From Kribbella sp. CA-293567 (GTDB lineage: Bacteria; Actinomycetota; Actinomycetes; Propionibacteriales; Kribbellaceae), in contig NZ_CP114065.1 of assembly GCF_027627575.1 (NCBI RefSeq), forward strand, positions 5,766,001 through 5,830,000: a DNA stretch of 64,000 bases, in the 5' to 3' direction. Positions 58,545 through 64,000 of this stretch are shown here, piece by piece. The position numbers were made by a program, and so were the translations under genes. The notes below the pieces were generated by a model. It made no database searches. It was not told where the DNA came from and saw only the letters and a list, made by a program, of their open reading frames with translations. Within the stretch, counting starts at the first letter, position 1; the number at the start of each line of letters is the position of its first letter.

Positions 58545-59300
58545 TTACGGCGAATCGATCACAGCCCGCAGTGCCGGTACGACGCTCCGCGCCCAAGCCG
58601 CCTGAGCGTCCGGCGTGGCGGACGCCTGAGCCAACAAGGCCACGGTAGAGCCCTTGACGGTGGAAAGCTCCACAAAAGCCTCCGCGCCTTCATAGGCCCG
58701 AATCGAAGCGACCGCGTCAGGCGTGGACCACAGCTGCTTCACCTGAAGACTGCCCTTGGTGCCGCAGGCAGTCATGCGGGTCTGGTAGCCGCCGTAGTAC
58801 CCGGCGGCTTGGCCTGCATCCGTGAAGCGCAGTACGAGGACTGTGGCCGGTTGGCCGGCGCCTGTGCGATACGAGCCCTGCAAAGCATGCTTCGGCACTG
58901 GCAGCGAATCGGTCGGCAGCGGCTTGCCACAGCCGACCGGCAGAGCTTCGAAGGCGGCTTGGTGGGGCTCACGGCTGCGGGTCCAGGTCTCATTGCCGAG
59001 GAAGCCGGCCTCGGCACCGCCGGGGTCCGCGTAGGTCTTCCAGCCCGTGCCGAGCTTGGCGGGAGCCGGGAGGTTCTTGGACGAGACAGGGCCGGCTGCT
59101 GCCGGTGGCGGCGCCGTGGCCTGCTCCGGCAGCTCTGGAGGCTGAGCAGCGTCGGTCGGCGGGACTGTGTTCAGGGTGTTGGTGGGGATGGGCACAGTGC
59201 CGCCACTCGGCGATGGGGTCGCGGCGGAGTTGGCGGCCGGCTCCGAGCTGCAACCACAGAGCAGGACAGCAGCGGCAACGGCCGCCAGTACGGCTCTCAC
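58545..59300 (-). CDS. Putative lipoprotein
   Basis: 251 residues. The N-terminus with lipobox LLCGC (Cys about 17) is followed by a long Pro/Thr/Ala-rich linker to about 80, then a globular domain (GTGWKTYADPGGAEAGFLGNETW, with four Cys). It resembles sensor-like or PknH-type extracytoplasmic domains only loosely. GTG at 59300 overlaps the M15 peptidase stop, so the two are co-translated. Confidence 0.7.
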   Translation of the reverse strand: MRAVLAAVAAAVLLCGCSSEPAANSAATPSPSGGTVPIPTNTLNTVPPTDAAQPPELPEQATAPPPAAAGPVSSKNLPAPAKLGTGWKTYADPGGAEAGFLGNETWTRSREPHQAAFEALPVGCGKPLPTDSLPVPKHALQGSYRTGAGQPATVLVLRFTDAGQAAGYYGGYQTRMTACGTKGSLQVKQLWSTPDAVASIRAYEGAEAFVELSTVKGSTVALLAQASATPDAQAAWARSVVPALRAVIDSP

Positions 59301-60667
59301 TTCGGCTGGAAGTGCTGGTAGTCGGGCTGACGCCAGCCGGCGCCCCAGAAGAACCCTGCGTTCACCAGTGCGCGGGTCGGCGCGCTGCTGCTGAACAGCA
59401 TGCCCTTCCGGGCGACACTCCGGTTGCGGTAGGCCAGGCCGTTCGACGGGTACCAGACACCGTTCGCCGCGAGGTACGGATTCTCCACGGTGTTGATGTC
59501 GATCGCGAAGCCGTAGGAGTGCGGGGACAGCGCGTACGGGTTGCCGGTGACCTGGCGGCAGTTGAAGACCGAGGTGTTGTCGGCCGCCATCGCCTTGAGG
59601 TCACTGCCACCGAAGACATCCACGCGCTGCATCCGCCGGATCGGGAACTTCGCGTTGAAGCTCGCGGTCCAGACGGCGATCATCTTCGCCACCGCGGCGT
59701 CCCGGACGACCAGCTCACCGCGATGCACCAGACCGTCGAAACCCCAGTAGTTCAAAGTGAGGTAGCGCAGCTGTGACGGTTTCACCGGGCAGCCGGCCCG
59801 GTAGGTCTTGTTGATCGAGGCCGCCGAGATGTTGGAGACCTTGGCGTTCAGCAGCGCCTTGATCGTGACCACGCCGTACGCCGAGGCCTCGACCGCGGTG
59901 GAGGCGCCGCCGAGCGTGACGACCCGGACGGTCTTGGTGGCGGGCAGATTGTCCGGCACCGGTACGGCGAACGTCCCGTTCGGCGCGATCCACGCACTGG
60001 TCAGCGTCCGCCACTTGCCGCCGAACCGGTCCTGCAGGCCGACCAGTTTCTTGCCGGGCTCCGGCGGGGTGAGCTTGCCGGTCATCCGGACGTTGGTCAG
60101 CACGATGTACGACGCGGCCGGCCGGTTCATCACCAGCTTGCGGTCGAGGACGCTGACGGCCCGGTCCGGGGTGTTGCCGACCGCGCTCGGGAACTTGACC
60201 CCGATCACGACGCGGAAGGTCGCGGCGCCGGGATCCGGCGAGGTGTAGAGGAACTTGTAGGCACCGTTGGCGATCGTGCGGGTGGAGCCGCGCAGGACCC
60301 AGCCGGTGCCCAGCTTCTGCCACAAGGTCAGGTAGGAGTTCACCAGGCCGGTCTCGAGGCGGCCGGTGAACGTGATCGGGCGGTCCTCCCAGGTCGGCAC
60401 CGGCTGGTTGAGCGTGATCGGCAGCAGGTCCGCCGTGATCGCCGGCGTCTGCGCCGGAGCCGGGGTCGCAGCCGGGGTTGAAGCCGGTGCGGCCGGAGGC
60501 GTGACGGCCGGCGTGGCCGGAGGCTCGGCTGGCTGCGGCGCCGGCGTACTGGCCGGCGAGGCAGTCGGCGTCGCCGGATCTTCCCCGGCCGCGGTCGCGA
60601 TCGTCGGAACCAGTCCGAGACACAGGGCTGCCACCACGGCAGCCGAACCCAGAGCACGAGGCTTCAC
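59297..60667 (-). CDS. Secreted M15-family peptidase (D-alanyl-D-alanine carboxypeptidase-like)
   Basis: 456 residues. Signal peptide about 1-27 (ending ATA), then a low-complexity Pro/Ala/Thr region to about 75 and two Ig-like beta regions. The C-terminal M15_4 domain has SPHSYGFAIDINTV with the His and Asp zinc ligands and DYQHFQP with the last His. It would trim peptidoglycan stem peptides outside the cell. Precedes the lipoprotein with a 4-base overlap. Confidence 0.88.
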   Translation of the reverse strand: MKPRALGSAAVVAALCLGLVPTIATAAGEDPATPTASPASTPAPQPAEPPATPAVTPPAAPASTPAATPAPAQTPAITADLLPITLNQPVPTWEDRPITFTGRLETGLVNSYLTLWQKLGTGWVLRGSTRTIANGAYKFLYTSPDPGAATFRVVIGVKFPSAVGNTPDRAVSVLDRKLVMNRPAASYIVLTNVRMTGKLTPPEPGKKLVGLQDRFGGKWRTLTSAWIAPNGTFAVPVPDNLPATKTVRVVTLGGASTAVEASAYGVVTIKALLNAKVSNISAASINKTYRAGCPVKPSQLRYLTLNYWGFDGLVHRGELVVRDAAVAKMIAVWTASFNAKFPIRRMQRVDVFGGSDLKAMAADNTSVFNCRQVTGNPYALSPHSYGFAIDINTVENPYLAANGVWYPSNGLAYRNRSVARKGMLFSSSAPTRALVNAGFFWGAGWRQPDYQHFQPK

Positions 60668-60771
60668 GGGTCAGTCCTCCCCACTTCGGGAGAGCCACCC
60701 CAGCTCCCCTCTCACCTACTAAGAGGCTTCTACCCAGGAAGACGTCACACCGGACCTGAAAAGTTCGGCAA

Positions 60772-61875
60772 TTACTGCAATCTTTTGACGGCCGCGTCGA
60801 TCCGCTCGTCGGTGCCGGTCAGGGCGACGCGGACGTGCCGCTCACCCGCCGTGCCGTAGAAGGCACCGGGAGCGACGAGGATGCCGTGATCCGCCAGCGC
60901 CGCCACGGATTCGTAGGCGTCGTAGGACGGGTGCGAGGCCCACAGGTAGAGGCCGCCGTTCGACAGGGTGATCTCCCAGCCGGCGGCGGTCAGCGCCTCG
61001 CGCAGTACGGATCGGCGCCGGAGGTAGCGGGTGCGTTGCTCGTCGACGTGGGCGTCGTCGGCGAAGGCGGCAGCCATCGCTGCCTGGATCGGGGACGGCA
61101 CCATCAGACCGGCGTGCTTGCGGACCGCGAGCAGTTCGGCGACGACCGCCTCGTCGCCCGCGACGAACCCGGCGCGGTAGCCCGCGAGGTTGGACCGCTT
61201 GGACAGCGAGTGCACGGCCAGCAGGTTGTCGAAGCTGCCGCCGCGGATCTCCGGGTGGAGCACGGAGAACGGCGTCTCGTCCCAGCCGAACTCCAGGTAG
61301 CACTCGTCGCTCACCAGCAGAACGTCGTTCGCCCGGGCCCACTCGACCGCCGCGCGCAGCTCGTCGGCCGAGGTGATCTGGCCGGACGGGTTGCGCGGGG
61401 AGTTGAGGTAGGCGACCCGCACGGGACCGTCGTACTGCGTGGGGTCGGCGACCGGGATGCTCGTCGCCCGGGCCAGCGCGGCGCCCGCCTCGTACGTCGG
61501 GTAGGCCAGGTCGGGGATCAGCACGGTGTCGCCGGCTCCGATGCCGAGCAGCGTCGGCAGCAGCATGATCAGCTCCTTGGTGCCGATCACGGGGAGGATC
61601 CCGGCCTGCGGATCCACCCCGGCAACGTCCAGCCGGCGGGCCAGCCAGTCGACGGCGGCCTGCCGCGCGGACGTCGTACCGAGGGTCGTCGGGTACGCCG
61701 GTGCGTCGGCCGCGGCCGCGAGTGCCTTCTTCACCAGCTCGGGCACCGGGTCGACCGGGCTGCCGATCGACAGGTCGACGATCCCGTCGGGATGCGCGGC
61801 CGCCTTCTGCTTGAAGGGGGCGAGCTTGTCCCAGGGAAAGTCCGGCAGACGACTGGAGGTGGGTGCGAAGGTCAC
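60772..61875 (-). CDS. dapC: Succinyldiaminopimelate transaminase
   Basis: 367 residues, class I/II PLP aminotransferase. LPDFPWDKLAPFKQKAAAHPDGIVDLSIGSPVDPVPE is the actinobacterial DapC N-terminus; VSDECYLEFGW holds the PLP-contacting Asp/Tyr region and HSLSKRSNLAGYR the Schiff-base Lys. It makes N-succinyl-L,L-diaminopimelate for lysine and cell wall. GTG at 61875 overlaps the stop of the hydrolase gene (GTGA). No other dap genes in the window. Confidence 0.88.
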   Translation of the reverse strand: MTFAPTSSRLPDFPWDKLAPFKQKAAAHPDGIVDLSIGSPVDPVPELVKKALAAAADAPAYPTTLGTTSARQAAVDWLARRLDVAGVDPQAGILPVIGTKELIMLLPTLLGIGAGDTVLIPDLAYPTYEAGAALARATSIPVADPTQYDGPVRVAYLNSPRNPSGQITSADELRAAVEWARANDVLLVSDECYLEFGWDETPFSVLHPEIRGGSFDNLLAVHSLSKRSNLAGYRAGFVAGDEAVVAELLAVRKHAGLMVPSPIQAAMAAAFADDAHVDEQRTRYLRRRSVLREALTAAGWEITLSNGGLYLWASHPSYDAYESVAALADHGILVAPGAFYGTAGERHVRVALTGTDERIDAAVKRLQ

Positions 61876-62807
61876 CCCCGCATTGTCTCCTGGACCGCGG
61901 GCGACTGCTCGGCGGCCGCCCGCTCTGTGGATAAGTGGGTGATCGCAGTCCCGACGACCATCGGGTCTCGCAGGATGCGGTTGTGGCCCAGACCGTCGGT
62001 GAGGTGGAGCCGGGCGCCCGGCCAGACCGCGACCACGTTCGCGCTGCCCTCGGCGGACGTCTCGCGGTCCGAGCGGTCGTGGACGGCAAGCAGCGCCGGG
62101 AGTTCGCGCTCCTCCGCCAGGGCGTCGATCATCGGCACCGCCGCGTAGCCCTCCATCGGCCCGAACTTACGGGTGAACAACCGCAGGAACCCCTTCTGGA
62201 CCCGCGGCCCGAAGCCGAGATGCTGCCGGTACTGCGCCAGCCCGTCGCGGAAGTCGGTCGCGGTCGCGAGGAACACGATCTTGCGTGCGCTGAGCCCGTC
62301 CCGCAGTGCGAGCATCACCGCGGCGGCTCCCAGCGAGTGCGCGATCACCCCGTACGCCGGTCCGTAGGCCGCCACCACAGCCTGGAAAGCATCGGCAAGC
62401 TCCGGCAACGACGACCGCTTCGGTCCCTCCCGCCCCGGCGCGGAGTCACCGTGACTCGGCGCATCGAAGGCGATCACCCGGAAGCCCGCGTCGAGCAGCG
62501 GCGGAACGAACGCGGCGAGTTGCAGCCCCCAGCCACCCCACCCGTGGACGAGGTACACCGTTGGCCCGGCAGCGTCACCGCCCCAGCAGCGGCCACTGAT
62601 CAGCCCGTCCTCGAAGGGCAGCTCGAGCTCGGTCGCTTGGGGCAGCTCCACCCGCAGTCGCTTCGCCTTCTCCGCCACCTCCGGCAACCGGAACCAGATC
62701 GAATCCAGCATGCGCGCCCCGACGGCCGGCGCCACCCACTCACTCAGCCGGAACAAGACCCGGGTCCTATTAATAATGCGATCGTTCGTGCTTTTCTTTG
62801 CCGCCAT
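61872..62807 (-). CDS. Alpha/beta hydrolase
   Basis: 311 residues. LVHGWGGWGLQ gives the oxyanion HG, IAHSLGAAAV has the nucleophilic Ser, and GLGHNRILRDP the catalytic His. Resembles YheT/lipase-like alpha/beta hydrolases; substrate unknown. ATG at 62807; GTG at 62810 is equally possible. Between TetR (22 bp upstream) and dapC (4-base overlap), apparently one transcript. Its first codons carry a near-copy of the sequence next to the TetR start. Confidence 0.85.
   Translation of the reverse strand: MAAKKSTNDRIINRTRVLFRLSEWVAPAVGARMLDSIWFRLPEVAEKAKRLRVELPQATELELPFEDGLISGRCWGGDAAGPTVYLVHGWGGWGLQLAAFVPPLLDAGFRVIAFDAPSHGDSAPGREGPKRSSLPELADAFQAVVAAYGPAYGVIAHSLGAAAVMLALRDGLSARKIVFLATATDFRDGLAQYRQHLGFGPRVQKGFLRLFTRKFGPMEGYAAVPMIDALAEERELPALLAVHDRSDRETSAEGSANVVAVWPGARLHLTDGLGHNRILRDPMVVGTAITHLSTERAAAEQSPAVQETMRG
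62778..62795 (-). promoter_or_regulatory. Inner copy of the TetR-adjacent motif, in the alpha/beta hydrolase coding start
   Basis: AAAAGCACGAACGATCGC on the minus strand, inside the first codons of the hydrolase gene. It agrees at 16 of 18 positions with the sequence at 63436-63453 next to the TetR start. It may be a second operator or chance. I see no palindrome long enough to settle it. Confidence 0.35.
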
Positions 62808-62829
62808 CACTGCTCCTCACAGGGGAAAC

Positions 62830-63435
62830 TCAGATCCTGGCCGCCCGGAGCAGCGCCTCGAAGGCGGCGCGGGCCCGATTCTCGGCCTGGGGGTCGGCCA
62901 GCAACCGGCCGGCCAGGTGGTAGGACATCAGCACACCGCGGATGTCGAAGGCGTACTGCTCCGGATCGGCGTCGGCGCGGAACTGCCCTTCGCTGATTCC
63001 GGTCCGGAAGACGGTGGCCAGCGTGTCGGCGTAGTCGCGCTCGATCCGCACCAGGCGATCACGCACCGGGCCGGGCGGAGCGTCGTCCAGTTCGGCCGAG
63101 ATACTGGCGAAGAAGCAGCCCCCGGGCAAAGCCAGGTCCCCGTTGTCCCAGCGCAGCTTGCGGTCGAACAACGCCCGCAGTCGCGGCTCGCCCCGCGGAG
63201 TCTTCAGCGCGGGCCGGATCACCCGCTCGGCGAACAGTTCGCTCGCCCGGTCGATCACCGCGACCTGCAACTGCTCCTTGGACCGGAAGTGCCCGAACAA
63301 CCCACTCTTCGACAGCCCGGTCCTCTCGGCGAGCAGCCCGATGGTGAGGCCGCCGAGCCCGACCAGGCTGACCTGGCGAGCCGCCTCGTCCAGCACCGCG
63401 GCGCGCGTCTCCTCACCTTTGCTCACGTCGTCCAT
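62830..63435 (-). CDS. TetR-family transcriptional regulator
   Basis: 201 residues. HTH about 18-55 (LTIGLLAERTGLSKSGLFGHFRSKEQL); C-terminal part with CFFASISAELDDAPPGPVRDRL, as in TetR_C_6-like regulators with a conserved Cys. Start ATG at 63435 is preceded by no ribosome site, so the message may be leaderless; a GTG at 63426 is an alternative. Probably controls the hydrolase and perhaps dapC, which follow it closely. AAAAGCACGACCGTTCGC abuts the start. Confidence 0.85.
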   Translation of the reverse strand: MDDVSKGEETRAAVLDEAARQVSLVGLGGLTIGLLAERTGLSKSGLFGHFRSKEQLQVAVIDRASELFAERVIRPALKTPRGEPRLRALFDRKLRWDNGDLALPGGCFFASISAELDDAPPGPVRDRLVRIERDYADTLATVFRTGISEGQFRADADPEQYAFDIRGVLMSYHLAGRLLADPQAENRARAAFEALLRAARI

Positions 63436-63453
63436 AAAAGCACGACCGTTCGC
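63436..63453. promoter_or_regulatory. Candidate TetR site abutting the regulator start
   Basis: AAAAGCACGACCGTTCGC on the plus strand, containing the pseudo-palindrome CGACCGTTCG. The inverted near-copy at 62778-62795 supports a repeated binding element, though neither copy is a long palindrome. Confidence 0.4.
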
Positions 63454-63468
63454 CCACCGGCAAGCCGA

Positions 63469-63945
63469 TCAGCAGGGACGGCCCGGATCCACCTGCCGAT
63501 GGATCTGGTCCCCGATCGCCTTGAGCTGCCCCAGCTGCTCGGCGTCGAGCGCATCGATCACGAACTGCCGGACGGCCGCGACATGCCCTGGCGCCGCCGC
63601 GACGACCTGCTCCCAGCCGGCCTCGGTCAGCTCGGCGACGGTGATCCGGCCGTCCTCCGCGTCGGCACGCCGTACGACGAAACCGCGCCGCTCGAGCCGC
63701 TTCACCACGTGCGACAACCGCGACAGCGAGCCGTTGGAGAAGCCGGCCAGGTCACTCATCCGCCGGGACCGGTCGGGCGACTCGGACAGCCCGGCCATCA
63801 CCAGATACTCGAAATGGGTCAGTCCCGAGTCGCGCTGCAGCTGGTAGTCGAGCACCCCGGGCAGCTTGAACAGCAGCGCGGCCAGCGACATCCAGGCAGC
63901 CAGCTCATCAGGCTCGAGCCAGCGCACCTCATCGTCCCCGGTCAT
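63469..63945 (-). CDS. MarR-family transcriptional regulator
   Basis: 158 residues. Winged helix with RMSDLAGFSNGSLSRLSHVVKRLERRGFV (recognition helix about 70-90) and the wing VRRADAEDGR. ATG at 63945. The 55 bp upstream carry a TTGAC/GTCAA palindrome, so it is probably autoregulated and shares control with the gene that begins at or beyond the window edge. Confidence 0.9.
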   Translation of the reverse strand: MTGDDEVRWLEPDELAAWMSLAALLFKLPGVLDYQLQRDSGLTHFEYLVMAGLSESPDRSRRMSDLAGFSNGSLSRLSHVVKRLERRGFVVRRADAEDGRITVAELTEAGWEQVVAAAPGHVAAVRQFVIDALDAEQLGQLKAIGDQIHRQVDPGRPC

Positions 63946-63967
63946 GACTCCACCCTAGCCGACTTGG

Positions 63968-63984
63968 TTGACGCTTCAAGTCAA
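63968..63984. promoter_or_regulatory. MarR-type operator candidate
   Basis: TTGACGCTTCAAGTCAA: TTGAC and GTCAA arms around a 7-bp centre. It stands 23 bp upstream of the MarR start. A GTG at 63998 after GAGGG may begin a divergent gene outside the window, too little of which is visible to annotate. Confidence 0.5.
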
Positions 63985-64000
63985 GAGGGTTACCGTTGTG

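Noticed and set aside
1..64000. tRNA, rRNA, IS elements, integrases or prophage genes
   Set aside because: I looked for cloverleaf-like segments, T-loop sequences, transposase motifs and long terminal inverted repeats by eye and found none convincing. A dedicated search could still find a diverged one.

Overview
The window is high-GC DNA with short intergenic gaps, many ATGA/GTGA start-stop overlaps, GTG starts and frequent GTAC runs. It carries a DUF574 methyltransferase fragment, an XRE-DUF5753/DUF397 pair, ROK regulators and lipoprotein-dependent sugar importers without an ATPase gene. This points to a soil actinobacterium. The cycloalternan-type locus at 9.4-24.6 kb matches in content and gene order, as I recall it, the pathway described from Kribbella flavida, so Kribbella or a close relative is the best guess. 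I see no rRNA, tRNA, IS element, prophage or CRISPR array.

Layout. 1-2.8 kb: a regulatory island (DUF574 methyltransferase end, DUF397 protein, two tiny genes, XRE regulator) with a TGCA-rich palindromic motif in both promoter regions. 2.8-9.3 kb: single metabolic genes (DUF2461, NAD-epimerase, quinone oxidoreductase, epoxide hydrolase, TRIC-like channel, alpha/beta hydrolase, NUDIX hydrolase, small membrane protein). 9.3-24.6 kb: starch to cyclic tetrasaccharide. Two secreted GH31 transglycosylases are encoded on the minus strand beneath a ROK regulator. Divergently, a ROK regulator, two permeases, a binding protein, a GH15 and a cytosolic GH31 form one plus-strand operon. 24.6-29.2 kb: a large membrane patatin-like protein and ornithine aminotransferase. 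29.2-37.4 kb: a beta-mannan operon (binding protein, two permeases, GH2 mannosidase, secreted GH26 mannanase) divergent from a LacI regulator.

37.4-44.8 kb: ArsR and a CDF metal exporter, GNAT, SDR/TetR pair, an ABC-F protein behind a seven-codon leader peptide, and a two-component system. 44.8-52.3 kb: ketopantoate reductase-like protein, double GNAT, idi, a tyrS with a leader ORF and an attenuator-like terminator, BKACE-like protein, isochorismatase-fold protein, gnd, and a DUF6319-like protein behind a LexA-like box. 52.3-52.8 kb is gene-free and unusually rich in hairpins. 52.8-64 kb: an unrecognised membrane protein, two small hypotheticals, a three-gene operon (PLP aldolase-like, sugar-lactone oxidase, PIG-L deacetylase), lipoprotein and M15 peptidase, dapC with an alpha/beta hydrolase and TetR, and a MarR regulator.

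The clearest joint function is the 9.4-24.6 kb locus. Extracellular 6-alpha-glucosyltransferase and 3-alpha-isomaltosyltransferase would turn starch dextrins into the cyclic tetrasaccharide CNN (cycloalternan). The importer would take it up, and intracellular 1,3-alpha-isomaltosidase and isomaltose glucohydrolase would reduce it to glucose. The mannan operon follows the same plan: outside cutting, import, then inside cleavage.
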